Source: a virus. Taken from it: a DNA stretch of 64,000 bases. The stretch covers positions 35,496 through 99,495 of IMG/VR virus record IMGVR_UViG_3300020442_000015; one strand, given 5' to 3'. Positions within the stretch are counted from its first letter, which is position 1. Each line of letters opens with the position of its first letter. Below, piece by piece: positions 1 through 8,945 of the stretch. A program made the position numbers and the translations under genes. The notes under the pieces were generated by a model, which did not search any database, was not told the origin of the DNA, and was given only the letters and a program-made list of their open reading frames with translations.

Positions 1-2671
1 AACAGAAACCGACTCGAACCTGTATAATGGTTCTTTCCTTGTTACATCTGCACAAGGTAACCAGTTTACCTATCAGATGTCAGCAGAACCATCGGGTAAT
101 GCAATCGGTTCCAACGTTCTTGTGAAGGTTGAGATTGACACGGTTGACTCTGCGTCACCATATGTGTTCAATATGTCATTGAGATCGGTGTGGGGCATCA
201 ACGGGATGCACGCAGATGGTTCTCAGGCAACTGGTTTCAAATCGATGGTTGTGGCACAGTTCACGGGTATCTCTCTACAAAAGGATGACCGTGCCTTCGT
301 GCTATATAACCCATCCACAGGTAACTATGAAGCGCAGGCAGCAGGATCTGGTGCCCATATTAACGGTCTATGTAAATACCGTAAAGGATGGCGTCACGTC
401 CATATTAGAGCATCCAACGACTCATTCATTCAGGTTGTGTCTGTGTTTGCTGTGGGATTTGGTGACCATTTCTTCAGTGACAGCGGTGGCGACCTTTCTA
501 TTACTAACAGTAACTCAAACTTCGGAAACACCTCCCTGCGATCCAAAGGATTTAAGTCAGCAGCGTTTACAAAGGATAAAGCAGGTCAGATAACACATAT
601 TATTCCACCTAAAGGAATCTCTGATGTTGCTGAGGTTTCTATTAACTGGGTGACATTTGATATTAACAAGATCCGTGCAGCAGCAGATCCTACAAAACTG
701 TATCTGTACGGTTATACAAACGAGAACGCAAAACCCCCTAGCAAAATTCAGGGTTATACCATCGGTGCACGTAGAGATTCACCTACACTGCCTGATAAGA
801 TTAACGTTCTCTTGGTTGCATCTGGTGCAAACGCACCTACAACTCACACTGCAAAGATCGACCCCTCTGGTCCTACAGTGACGGGTACATCTCCTGGAGA
901 TGATGAGTCCCCGATCAAGTATGATCCTAACCAGTCTAACTGGTACTTGCAGGTTGACTCTGCAAATAATGATATTTACACAACTCTAATCGCTAACAGT
1001 CAGTATCAAAATCTTGGATTCACGCCAACATCATTCATCAGAAGAGTCCCTGACGCAAGAGACCTTAAGGATAGAATCTACAGATTTAGATATGTACTGG
1101 ACAAGGATGCGTTCCCGATTCCTAGAGAACCCATTACTGGTTTCGTGGTACAACCTAGATCTTCAGAGACTAACTCTCCTGCATATGATAAGACATACTA
1201 CATCTATGAAGTAGAAACTTATCAAGAGTTTGAGCGTGGTGTTGCTGATGGTATCTACTATCTGACATTCTTGAACGCATCTGTGTCTCCTGCAACGTCT
1301 AACTTCGACGACTTTGCATTCTCACAACAGACTGTTGACTTGTATCCTGCATTTGACAGAGACAACCCTGTTGCTGACCCTGGTCCTGCTATCTCTGTTG
1401 CAGATAATGATGTTCTGGGTCTGGTTAGAACAACTGATGGTGCAACTCCTACTCCTAATGAAGACACTAAACTGTCTATCACTAAGGAAACATCACAGTT
1501 CTTCCTGCTTGAGCAAGAGAACAACCTTGGTTACAATACCACATCCAACACACTGAATAGTATTGTTGTTACTGCACGTTTGGGTGATGAGGAAGAAAGA
1601 AAGATTCCTTTGAAACTGAATGCAGACAACTCTGTTGCACCTATCCTCTGTGAATTGAGAAGATACTCGATTCTTAGAGCATCTGGTCACACGTTTGAAT
1701 ATCTTGGTTTCGGTCCTGGTAACTACTCAACTGCATTCCCATCTACTCAGGTGGAAGTGTTGTCACCTGCACAGGTTAGACTGTCACAGTCACTCAAAGA
1801 AGCAGCAGGTGTTGCATACTACTCTGGTGTGAACTCTGATGGTGAACTGTTCGTTGGTAACCAGGTTATTAACCCAGTTACGGGTCAGATCACAAACGAG
1901 GATATTGCACAGTTGAACGTCTTGGGTGAAGAAGGTACAACGATTGAGACCTTCTCTGAGATCGTTCTTACTGACAAACTCACCGTTATCGGTGGTGCAT
2001 CTAACCAGTTGGAATCTGTCTTCTCAGGTCCTGTTACTTTCCAGAAGCGTATTACTGCTCAGGAAAACATTCAGACCCTGAAACTTACTTACAGTAACGA
2101 TGATGGTACTGTACTAAAGCAGACGTTCCTTGCAGAAGATGATGGATCAGGTCAACCAGATATTGATTCGTCACTTGCATTTAATGATGGCGATATTATC
2201 TATAATATTGATTGGCAGGCAGGTGATTCACTTGGTTGGATTTATGAAACAGGAACTTGGTATCAGTTTGGTCTGACAGATACCTCACCTATTACTGCAC
2301 GTCGTTTCAGTGGTGTGACCAACTATGGTATCGGTATGGCACCCGATGCCAATAACAGAATGAAGATCAGTGGCAACACTTACATCGATGGTAACCTTGA
2401 TGTGAGTGGCAATTATGGTGCTGCTGATAAATATAGACTGGCAACTGGTATTGCAAATGGCAATAACGGTGTCACGTACAGTGGCAATGGATCTACATCA
2501 TCCTTTGCTATCTCCGCTGGACACACCTCCTACTCTGTGTTGGTGTTCCTTAATGGTGTTGCACAGATCCCTGGTGTTGATTATCAGGTTTCTGGTAACG
2601 CAGTTGACTTTAGTATTAGCACTCCCCCTGCGACTGGTGACGTGATTCAGATCAGAGAACTCGTTATCTAA
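1..2671 (+). CDS. Virion structural / tail-fibre-like protein, 5' end outside window
   Basis: The reading frame is open from base 2, so the gene begins upstream; the first internal ATG is at 77. The visible 889 codons have low-complexity, Ser/Thr/Gly/Asn-rich beta composition with no obvious enzymatic motif. The segment near codons 45-90 (VWGINGMHADGSQATGF) resembles stretches I associate with structural proteins of T4-like cyanophages. The C-terminus (GNGSTSSFAISAGH, then VFLNGVAQIPGVDYQ) is a short beta module that recurs in phage fibre and appendage proteins; similar 'VLINGVAQ' and 'IFVNGILQ' phrases occur in the giant protein at 33909. It is followed by a late promoter and more fibre genes. 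Likely a tail-fibre or distal baseplate component; the exact T4 counterpart is unclear. Confidence 0.75.
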   Translation, partial: TETDSNLYNGSFLVTSAQGNQFTYQMSAEPSGNAIGSNVLVKVEIDTVDSASPYVFNMSLRSVWGINGMHADGSQATGFKSMVVAQFTGISLQKDDRAFVLYNPSTGNYEAQAAGSGAHINGLCKYRKGWRHVHIRASNDSFIQVVSVFAVGFGDHFFSDSGGDLSITNSNSNFGNTSLRSKGFKSAAFTKDKAGQITHIIPPKGISDVAEVSINWVTFDINKIRAAADPTKLYLYGYTNENAKPPSKIQGYTIGARRDSPTLPDKINVLLVASGANAPTTHTAKIDPSGPTVTGTSPGDDESPIKYDPNQSNWYLQVDSANNDIYTTLIANSQYQNLGFTPTSFIRRVPDARDLKDRIYRFRYVLDKDAFPIPREPITGFVVQPRSSETNSPAYDKTYYIYEVETYQEFERGVADGIYYLTFLNASVSPATSNFDDFAFSQQTVDLYPAFDRDNPVADPGPAISVADNDVLGLVRTTDGATPTPNEDTKLSITKETSQFFLLEQENNLGYNTTSNTLNSIVVTARLGDEEERKIPLKLNADNSVAPILCELRRYSILRASGHTFEYLGFGPGNYSTAFPSTQVEVLSPAQVRLSQSLKEAAGVAYYSGVNSDGELFVGNQVINPVTGQITNEDIAQLNVLGEEGTTIETFSEIVLTDKLTVIGGASNQLESVFSGPVTFQKRITAQENIQTLKLTYSNDDGTVLKQTFLAEDDGSGQPDIDSSLAFNDGDIIYNIDWQAGDSLGWIYETGTWYQFGLTDTSPITARRFSGVTNYGIGMAPDANNRMKISGNTYIDGNLDVSGNYGAADKYRLATGIANGNNGVTYSGNGSTSSFAISAGHTSYSVLVFLNGVAQIPGVDYQVSGNAVDFSISTPPATGDVIQIRELVI

Positions 2672-2674
2672 ATA
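2667..2674 (+). promoter_or_regulatory. Late promoter, TCTAAATA
   Basis: TCTAAATA overlaps the stop codon of the upstream fibre gene and lies 22 bases before the ATG at 2697. It differs at two positions from the T4-type late consensus TATAAATA, and its placement before a fibre gene fits. An identically spelled element precedes the gene at 13807. Confidence 0.45.
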
Positions 2675-2696
2675 CTATTGTAGAGACTAGGTTCCT

Positions 2697-3551
2697 ATGG
2701 CAACCAAGATTAACGGTAATCAGATACAAGCGACCACCAGAGGTTTGGTGGAAGCGTGGCAGATTACTGAACAACTTAACCTTCCCTCGCTAAACCAATC
2801 ACAGGTCAATGCTCTTGGCACTCCTGCGTTTGGTACGGTTGTGTATAACTCAACCGAGGATATGGCGCAGATCTATAAACAGGATGCCAACCAAGGTAAC
2901 CCTGGATGGAGTGACGTTGGTGGAGGTGGTCCTGCGATTGGTGATAAGTCAATCATCAGAACGAACGGTACAACTATTGCCGAAAACCTGACGATTGGTG
3001 CTACATTCAACGGTGGTGTTGAATTTACTAACGGTTTCTCCGCTGGTCCGATTGAGATTGCGTCTGGATATACACTCACCATTGAGAATGGTGCATCCTG
3101 GATGATTATGGGTGACGACGATCTGTCGTTCGCTGAGTTTGTTGATATTGAATCACAGCACGCTACGTTTACTGGAACTCTACACTTCAGTGAAACGAAA
3201 GAGAGCATTTATTATTATATGACGAGTGGGTCAGTTACCCACGATTTCAATAACGGTAACACGATCTGGATTAACAAAACTGGTGGTGGTAACTTCACAC
3301 TTACCCTAAACAATGTGCCTACTGATGGTGCACACGGTTATGGTATTACTGTGGTTATGAAAACTGAAGGTGGTAGTGGTATTCCTACTGGACTTGTAAT
3401 TAACGGACAATCCACAAGTATTTTCTGGTCTGGTGGTAACGTTCCTGGTATGGATGGTACATACTGTATCATCTCTTTTGCTATGGTTTATATCTCTAAC
3501 CCTAACCAGCAAGCATTCTCTGTCTTCGGTTCCGCTGTTAATTATTCCTGA
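2697..3551 (+). CDS. Tail-fibre-like structural protein
   Basis: 284 residues. The N-terminus (MATKINGNQIQATTRG, then AFGTVVYNSTEDMAQIYK) is a 'fibre head' pattern common in phage appendage proteins: a short coil followed by a sentence-like beta module ending in a glycine patch (residues 77-80). The remainder is beta-rich, with Thr/Asn/Gly repeats (GTTIAENLTIGATFNGGVEF) and no catalytic motif. It lies between the upstream fibre protein and a glycine-rich adhesin, two bases before the next gene, so the three probably share a late transcript. A virion appendage role is inferred from composition and neighbours. Confidence 0.65.
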   Translation: MATKINGNQIQATTRGLVEAWQITEQLNLPSLNQSQVNALGTPAFGTVVYNSTEDMAQIYKQDANQGNPGWSDVGGGGPAIGDKSIIRTNGTTIAENLTIGATFNGGVEFTNGFSAGPIEIASGYTLTIENGASWMIMGDDDLSFAEFVDIESQHATFTGTLHFSETKESIYYYMTSGSVTHDFNNGNTIWINKTGGGNFTLTLNNVPTDGAHGYGITVVMKTEGGSGIPTGLVINGQSTSIFWSGGNVPGMDGTYCIISFAMVYISNPNQQAFSVFGSAVNYS

Positions 3552-3553
3552 TT

Positions 3554-4543
3554 ATGTCCACTCAAATCGGTTTTTCTGGAAACTTCAATCCTCTCTCATC
3601 TTCAATGTGTTCCCGTGGAGGTGGAGCAGGTGGTGGCGGTGGTGTTCCTAAAATTACAGCAGATAATAACGGTACAGTTTTTAATACACAACACCCTAGT
3701 AACGGAAAACAACTGAAGTGCCATAGATTTACTGGTACTGGTGATAATAGTTTGTACATCCGTGATGGTGCTGGTGGTAGCATTTACGTTTGGATGTGGG
3801 GTGCTGCTGGTGGTAGAGGTGGTCAGGGTGGTAACTCTGGCGGTGCTGGTGGTCACTCATATTCTGAGATTGAAGTACAAGAATCCTGGATCAATGCTGG
3901 CGGTAGAATGAGAATCTACGTCGGTGGTGGCGGTGGTGGAGGAAATGGTTGCTACGGTTGCTGGGGCGGCGGTGGTAACGGTACCAATGGATCTGGATAT
4001 GGTTCTGGTGGTCGTGGAACTCACGCTTCTTGCAGAGGTTGCTCAGCAGGTGGTGGTGGAGGTGGAGCAGCAACGATGCTGTTCTCCCCTATGGGTGTCA
4101 ATATGAATCAAGGCAACATTCTCCAAGTCGCTGGAGGCGGCGGAGGAGGTGGAGGTCGCGAAGGTTGTGGTGGTGCTGGTAGAGGCGGTGCAGGCGGTCA
4201 ACGTGGTGAGAATGGACAGTGTGGATCCCAAGGTGGTGGCGCTGGACAGAATGGTGATACCAATGGTGATGAGTGCGGAAGACCTGGTAACGACGCTTCA
4301 GGCGGCGGTGGAGGCGGTGGAGGTTACAATGCAGGAAACTGTGGTGGTAACCCTGGTTGCGATTGTAATGGTGCTGCTGGAGGTGGTGGAGGTAACAGTT
4401 GGACATCAAGTCCATACACCATAGATAGTTCTATATCTAATGGTAACTACACAACTCCTGGTGATACTAATAACAGTTTCCGTAATGGTGCTGCTGGCAG
4501 TGATGGCGGCAGTGGCATTTGTACCATATGCTATGAAGAGTAA
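3554..4543 (+). CDS. Cysteine-containing glycine-rich adhesin-like protein
   Basis: 329 residues, with more than a third glycine. Long runs of 5-8 Gly alternate with short beta segments (SIYVWMWGAAGG, RMRIYVGGGG, NILQVAGGGG). This layout resembles the glycine-rich domain of ALK/LTK receptors and phage fibre tips, in which polyglycine-II helices pack in a bundle; T4-like gp38 adhesins of the S16 type also use glycine-rich motifs for receptor contact. Unusually, many cysteines punctuate the Gly runs (CYGCWGG, SCRGCS, GNPGCDCNG, and CTICYEE at the C-terminus), suggesting disulfides or metal binding. It is flanked by fibre genes, and its stop overlaps the next start (TAATG). A host-range determinant is likely but inferred. 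Confidence 0.7.
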   Translation: MSTQIGFSGNFNPLSSSMCSRGGGAGGGGGVPKITADNNGTVFNTQHPSNGKQLKCHRFTGTGDNSLYIRDGAGGSIYVWMWGAAGGRGGQGGNSGGAGGHSYSEIEVQESWINAGGRMRIYVGGGGGGGNGCYGCWGGGGNGTNGSGYGSGGRGTHASCRGCSAGGGGGGAATMLFSPMGVNMNQGNILQVAGGGGGGGGREGCGGAGRGGAGGQRGENGQCGSQGGGAGQNGDTNGDECGRPGNDASGGGGGGGGYNAGNCGGNPGCDCNGAAGGGGGNSWTSSPYTIDSSISNGNYTTPGDTNNSFRNGAAGSDGGSGICTICYEE

Positions 4544-5076
4544 TGCCTACTAAAAGTATCTACGAACCTAAAACAGAAGACAATGATTATGAGCAGTTGA
4601 ATACTGCTTCAGTTCTTATTGACTTCGACAGAGGTATTATTGAGGTTGGATCTCTTCAAACCTTGAAAGCAAACTCTGTTATGGTTAGAGTTAGCATCCG
4701 TAAGGATAATAAATATGAATGCACGTTTGATAAACTGCAAGTTGGTGTCCTCATCACAAAGGGTGCTGAAGTCATTCTTGAGGATAAACTCGAAGGAGTT
4801 ATCTGCACAGACCAACGTTATATTATGATGTGCAATGTTCCTCCCTTGGTAAAGGGTCAGGAATATACATTACAAGTCTGGTGTCACGAAGGTGATTCTA
4901 AGTTGACATTCAGAGAAAATTTCACAGTTCCTGATTACGAAGATCAGACAACTGAAATGGATAATCCAGTTGGTACCGTTGTGTATCACGATGGATATTA
5001 CCCTGATGATGAACAATGGGAGAGAGATCAACCATACCTTCCAGAAGGATATGTTAGACCTGTCCCGCCTACATAA
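4543..5076 (+). CDS. Uncharacterised protein between two adhesin genes
   Basis: 177 residues, not recognised. It starts at the ATG overlapping the upstream stop by one base. The first 125 residues look like an all-beta domain (ASVLIDFDRGIIEVGSLQ, NSVMVRVSIRKD, GVLITKGAEVILEDK), of immunoglobulin or jelly-roll type. The tail is acidic and Tyr/Pro-rich (HDGYYPDDEQWERDQ, then PEGYVRPVPP). No signal peptide or catalytic motif is visible. Sitting between two glycine-rich adhesin genes, it may be a small structural partner or a chaperone for the neighbouring adhesin; that is guesswork from position. Confidence 0.6.
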   Translation: MPTKSIYEPKTEDNDYEQLNTASVLIDFDRGIIEVGSLQTLKANSVMVRVSIRKDNKYECTFDKLQVGVLITKGAEVILEDKLEGVICTDQRYIMMCNVPPLVKGQEYTLQVWCHEGDSKLTFRENFTVPDYEDQTTEMDNPVGTVVYHDGYYPDDEQWERDQPYLPEGYVRPVPPT

Positions 5077-5079
5077 TTG

Positions 5080-5087
5080 TATAAATA
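5080..5087 (+). promoter_or_regulatory. Late promoter, perfect TATAAATA
   Basis: An exact T4-type late -10 element, TATAAATA, just after the stop of the 4543 gene. It is followed by a CTAGGAG Shine-Dalgarno-like sequence and the ATG at 5113. Recognised in T4 by gp55/gp33-modified RNA polymerase; use by this phage is inferred. Confidence 0.75.
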
Positions 5088-5112
5088 ACACTAGGAGAAT
5101 TCTTAAGGTCAA

Positions 5113-5913
5113 ATGAGTACACTCAAAGTTGCATCTATTAGAGACCTGTCTGGTATTGGTGGTTTTACCCTTGCATCGGGTAACATTACTGCGAACGGTA
5201 CGCTCACCGTTAGTAATTTAACGGTCAACGGCACAATGTCTGGTTCCTCTGGTCAGATTGTACCGAGTGTCTCAGGACAGGCAGGCAAATTCCTCACAAC
5301 TGATGGTTCCAATATGTCTTGGACATCTGTGAGTTCAGAGAACATCAGCTCTATGCAAGTCTGGACAGGTAATGGTACCTGGAACAGACCATCTGGTGTT
5401 AAGTATATCCACGTTCGCCTAAATGGTGGCGGAGGCGGTGGTGCTGGTCACGGCGAATCTGGCGGTGCTGGTGGTTACGCTGAGCGCGTTATGTCTGTTG
5501 CTAACATCTCGTCGGTGGGTATTTCCATCGGTGGTGGTGGCGGTGGAACCTGGTATTTCAACCGAGGTGGTGATGGTGGATCCACATCCTTCGGTCCTTA
5601 TATGTCTGCGGGTGGTGGTCACGGTGCTGCTCGTAACAACTCTCACTCTGGTGGTCTCGGCAGACAGGGTTCTGGCGGTGACCTGAACATCTGGGGTGGT
5701 GGCGGTCAGTCTCACGCTGCTCACGGCGGTGGAACTGGTGGTCCTTCTCACTTCGGTGGATCTGTGGCAGCAGGTTGGCCCAATGGTGGCAACTTCTCCC
5801 ACAATCACCAAGACCACGCTGCATTTGGTGCAGGCGGTTCTGGTGGTCACTTCTCTTCTTTCCGTGGATCTAACGGCAAGTATGGTGTCGTTACTGTCAT
5901 CAACTACAAGTAA
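5113..5913 (+). CDS. Tail fibre protein with histidine-rich glycine-rich tip domain
   Basis: 266 residues. Residues 1-75 form a fibre-type head (LKVASIRDLSGIGGF, NLTVNGTM, GKFLTTDGSNMSW). From about residue 80 it changes to the phage glycine-rich tip domain: VWTGNGTWNRPSGVKYIHVRL followed by alternating Gly runs and short beta strands. Histidines are frequent among the glycines (FSHNHQDHAAFGAGG). The 'F/W-x-GTW-x-P-xGV' opening is typical of tail-fibre C-terminal glycine-rich domains. It has its own perfect late promoter and a good ribosome site. Likely a receptor-binding fibre; specificity cannot be read from sequence. Confidence 0.72.
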   Translation: MSTLKVASIRDLSGIGGFTLASGNITANGTLTVSNLTVNGTMSGSSGQIVPSVSGQAGKFLTTDGSNMSWTSVSSENISSMQVWTGNGTWNRPSGVKYIHVRLNGGGGGGAGHGESGGAGGYAERVMSVANISSVGISIGGGGGGTWYFNRGGDGGSTSFGPYMSAGGGHGAARNNSHSGGLGRQGSGGDLNIWGGGGQSHAAHGGGTGGPSHFGGSVAAGWPNGGNFSHNHQDHAAFGAGGSGGHFSSFRGSNGKYGVVTVINYK

Positions 5914-5926
5914 TTAAGGGGAAGCA

Positions 5927-6451
5927 ATGAAGAAAGCACTTATGGATTTTACAGGCGGTGTCGCTGACATCGTTGAACCTGGCGAAGAGTATCCTCTGTT
6001 CTTGGGACGTGGATGTGCTCAGATGTGGGTGAATGCACCCGACGACATCACTAAAGTTTGGACTCTTGAATGGTCACCTTCTGCTGAAGATATGATCTGG
6101 GTTGAGCGTACTGAAACTTACGCTGATCCTGCTACCACTCGTAGAGTTGCATATGGTGAAGTTGGTCAGCAACTGGATCTTCTCTATAAAGATCTTGCTG
6201 CTGGTAGAGACCTTGCAGGTGCTGATGCACTGTGGTTTAATCACATTAAGACAGTCAAAGAAAATACAGTTCGCCCTTCTGACGTTGAGGAACCAATGGA
6301 TCCTACAATGACTGAGGAAGAGGTTTCTGAATTTATGTCTGATGCTGTTGAACCAAGCAAAGATCGTCCTATGAAGATCTCTTCTCCTGAGAATCCTTGC
6401 TGGGAAAGATACAGCAACTGGGGACGTACTTACGAGGAACTTCCTGAGTGA
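5927..6451 (+). CDS. Small tail-associated protein of unknown function
   Basis: 174 residues. It starts 13 bases after the fibre gene, with AGGGGAAG as ribosome site. The middle (VAYGEVGQQLDLLYKDL, then ADALWFNHIKTVKEN) resembles a short helical motif found near the end of many phage fibre operons ('YxxxGxQLDxLwhdi ... W...I..VK...P'). The C-terminus is acidic with a Pro/Trp/Tyr tail. No membrane segment. Probably a fibre accessory or assembly factor; the resemblance is partial, so the role stays open. Confidence 0.6.
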   Translation: MKKALMDFTGGVADIVEPGEEYPLFLGRGCAQMWVNAPDDITKVWTLEWSPSAEDMIWVERTETYADPATTRRVAYGEVGQQLDLLYKDLAAGRDLAGADALWFNHIKTVKENTVRPSDVEEPMDPTMTEEEVSEFMSDAVEPSKDRPMKISSPENPCWERYSNWGRTYEELPE

Positions 6452-6455
6452 TAAA

Positions 6456-6479
6456 ATAGCACTTGTGCTATACTATATA
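6456..6479 (+). promoter_or_regulatory. Perfect 7-bp hairpin fused to TATACTATATAA promoter-like sequence
   Basis: ATAGCAC-TT-GTGCTAT forms a perfect stem from 6456 to 6471 and runs directly into TACTATATAA. There is no T run, so this is not a standard terminator. The AT-rich end could serve as a -10 (TATACT or TATATAA) for the halogenase operon starting at 6497. No convincing -35 is visible. Confidence 0.4.
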
Positions 6480-6496
6480 AAGAAAGTGATTAAGTT

Positions 6497-8188
6497 ATGC
6501 AGGTAAACAATGTAGTTATTGTTGGCGGCGGGTCGTCTGGATGGATGACCGCCGCTGCTTTGTTGAAACTATGCCCTTGGGTTAATGTTGTGTTGGTCGA
6601 GAGTGCCAAGCATCCAACTGTGGGTGTTGGTGAATCTACTCTTGGTCACTTCAATAAGTATTTGAAAGCACTGGGTCTTCGTGACGAAGATTGGATGGCA
6701 GCGTGTAATGCCACCTATAAGAATAGTATCCAGTTCACTAATTTTAGAGATAATAACGATTCTGTCTTCCAGTATCCTTTTGGTGTCTATGATTATCATC
6801 TAGACACAATGGAAATCGGAATTGGTGGTGGAAATATAGAAGATTTCTTTGACATTCAAGCAAGTATTGGTGCAGGAGAAGATTTGTATGAGTCTCCTGA
6901 TGGATTTGCAACGTACTACAATGCAGAGAATACTCTCCTAGCAACGCATAATAAACAGACAGACAATAAGGATGGTAAGTTCCGTAACTTTGATCCTGCT
7001 GTTGATGTAGCATATCATCTGGATGCTGAAAAGTTTGGACAGTGGTTGAGAGTAAATGTCTGCGAACCTTGGAAGCAAGTTGATCGCTTCACTCACATTA
7101 TTGGTGATGTGCGTGGTATGGTGAAAGATGTGACTGCTGGTGGTTCACCTGCTCAGTCTAATCGTATTATCAAACAACTTGCAGTTAGACTAGACGAATC
7201 TAAGAAAACTATTGGTGTGGTTGGTGATCTGTTCATTGACTGTACTGGTTTCAAGGGTGCATTGATCGAAGGATTGATGAATGTTCGCCATATTAGTTTC
7301 GAGAAAGTTCTTCCTAACAACAAAGCATATTTTGCACGGATTCCCTATGAGGATCAGAAGTTCCGTGAGATTGCAATGCACAACACAACTGATTGTGAGG
7401 GTGCAGAGAATGGTTGGATGTGGACTATTCCACTGTGGGATCGTATCGGTGTAGGATATTGTTGGTCAGATAGATTTGCTATGCCCACTGAGGCAAAGCA
7501 AGAGTTTGAGATGTGGATTGAACGTAAATTCAACATCGAACCAGGCACATATGAGATCAAGGAACTTGACATCAAGCACGGTTATCGTGAGAAGGCGTGG
7601 GAACTGAACTGTCTGTCAATCGGTCTGTCTTATGGTTTTGTTGAACCACTAGAATCTACTGGTCTGTTGACTACACACGAGAACGTTCTCCGTCTGGTTG
7701 ATGTCTTGAAGCGCCGTAAAGGATATGTTACCAATCTGGAAAGATCGTGGTATAATTATCAAGCACAGCGTGAAGTGATCGGTTTCAGCAAGTTTGTGGC
7801 AATGCACTATGCACTGTCTATGCGTACTGATAACCCTTATTGGCGTCACGCCACACAACGCTGTGATTATATGGAAGATAACTTTGATGGTAATGTCAAA
7901 GTGAATGATAACTATGAGCGTATGGGTGACATTCTGGACAACAACTGTCCACTTGCTGCCAATATGCTTGGTATGAATTATATTGCTGCTGGTATGGGTC
8001 TGCGCCTTGGTACTAGGTTTAGTTACCACGATATGGACCTAGATACTTTGGCAATTAAGAAACAGGATAGAGAAGAGTACATTGCATATGTACACAACGA
8101 AGTTCACAAACTTCCTTCTCATTACCAGTATCTACTTGACAACATTTATGGAGGAGTTGATGAAATTCGGGATTCCCTGGAGGCGTAA
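6497..8188 (+). CDS. Flavin-dependent tryptophan halogenase family protein
   Basis: 563 residues, slightly longer than PrnA/RebH (about 530). The FAD-binding GxGxxG is at residues 10-15 (GGGSSGWMTAA), GVGEST at 43-48, and ATYK places K75 where the PrnA catalytic lysine (K79) lies. W307-M-W-T-I-P312 is the diagnostic WxWxIP motif, and EPLESTG (383-389) is the conserved flavin/halide loop. Known members use FADH2, O2 and halide to make hypohalous acid, which is passed through a tunnel to the Lys. The substrate need not be free tryptophan. No flavin reductase is present in the window, so reduced flavin would come from the host. It heads an operon of oxygenases immediately downstream of adhesin genes. 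All motifs are intact, so it is probably active. Confidence 0.93.
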   Translation: MQVNNVVIVGGGSSGWMTAAALLKLCPWVNVVLVESAKHPTVGVGESTLGHFNKYLKALGLRDEDWMAACNATYKNSIQFTNFRDNNDSVFQYPFGVYDYHLDTMEIGIGGGNIEDFFDIQASIGAGEDLYESPDGFATYYNAENTLLATHNKQTDNKDGKFRNFDPAVDVAYHLDAEKFGQWLRVNVCEPWKQVDRFTHIIGDVRGMVKDVTAGGSPAQSNRIIKQLAVRLDESKKTIGVVGDLFIDCTGFKGALIEGLMNVRHISFEKVLPNNKAYFARIPYEDQKFREIAMHNTTDCEGAENGWMWTIPLWDRIGVGYCWSDRFAMPTEAKQEFEMWIERKFNIEPGTYEIKELDIKHGYREKAWELNCLSIGLSYGFVEPLESTGLLTTHENVLRLVDVLKRRKGYVTNLERSWYNYQAQREVIGFSKFVAMHYALSMRTDNPYWRHATQRCDYMEDNFDGNVKVNDNYERMGDILDNNCPLAANMLGMNYIAAGMGLRLGTRFSYHDMDLDTLAIKKQDREEYIAYVHNEVHKLPSHYQYLLDNIYGGVDEIRDSLEA

Positions 8189-8945
8189 GAAACCGTGGTT
8201 GCGGTTCTTCTCACTCGAACCAGGACTTGCTGAGAATTATCCACTAATACCCACATCATCTATTAAGAGGACGTGGCAGGATAAGGAGCACAAAGAATCA
8301 CGATGCCCATTTATGGGCACACAGAATGTTGCTAACTGTCCTGGTTTGAAACAAATCACTAGGATGGGTTATGTTGTTACTGCTCCTATGGACTTCACTA
8401 TCATCACTAATGGTGATGGAGTATCTTACGAGTGGGAAACACCAGCAACATTCGCAAGGCATAGTAACTACATCGGGGATCACTCTCCTGATCAGGTTGT
8501 ACCACTGGTTGATAATCCTCGGGATTGTTTGGCACATATTATCAAACTAGAGACACCTTGGCGTGTTCGTGCTAGTGATGATCTTGTGTTTATGCAACTT
8601 CCTGTTTATTGGAATAATGAGTCAAGATTTGAAGCAGTTGCTGGGATCTATGATCCTAGATTTGCAATGCAGGTGAATGTGCAACTGCTATGGTATGTTA
8701 TGGATGGTCATACGTTGGTCAAGGCAGGTACACCCCTAGCACAGTTTGTGCCTGTTCCAAGATCATCTATCGAGAGAACTTGGTACGATATGACTATAGA
8801 TAATGCAACCCAAGAAGATTGGGATCTTGAAGCAGCGTTCAACTATAGTCTCAGAGCAGAATACTCGACAGAAGACACAGTTAATGCTAAGATCAAGCGT
8901 GCTATGCGTGCTATTAACTATCACAGCAATGGAAAAACCCGATGA
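8160..8945 (+). CDS. DUF6065-like protein
   Basis: 261 residues from the ATG at 8160. That start is chosen because GGAGGAG lies four bases upstream; the frame stays open further 5', but only inside the halogenase gene, whose end it overlaps. A CPG near residue 60, a block 'GYVVTAPMDFTIITNGDG', 'PVYWNN..FEAVAGIYD', and a closing 'VKAGTPLAQFVPVPR' match the layout I recall for DUF6065 proteins (conserved CPA, two beta blocks, and a 'G-P-(L/F)..i.P..R' end). The function of that family is unknown. A distant paralogue is encoded at 10364, and both sit among 2OG oxygenases, suggesting a shared pathway. Confidence 0.65.
   Translation: MKFGIPWRRKKPWLRFFSLEPGLAENYPLIPTSSIKRTWQDKEHKESRCPFMGTQNVANCPGLKQITRMGYVVTAPMDFTIITNGDGVSYEWETPATFARHSNYIGDHSPDQVVPLVDNPRDCLAHIIKLETPWRVRASDDLVFMQLPVYWNNESRFEAVAGIYDPRFAMQVNVQLLWYVMDGHTLVKAGTPLAQFVPVPRSSIERTWYDMTIDNATQEDWDLEAAFNYSLRAEYSTEDTVNAKIKRAMRAINYHSNGKTR

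Noticed and set aside
4098-4415. His/Leu-rich minus-strand frame within the glycine-rich gene
   Set aside because: It arises from reading GGT/GGC-rich DNA in reverse; low complexity, no start context.
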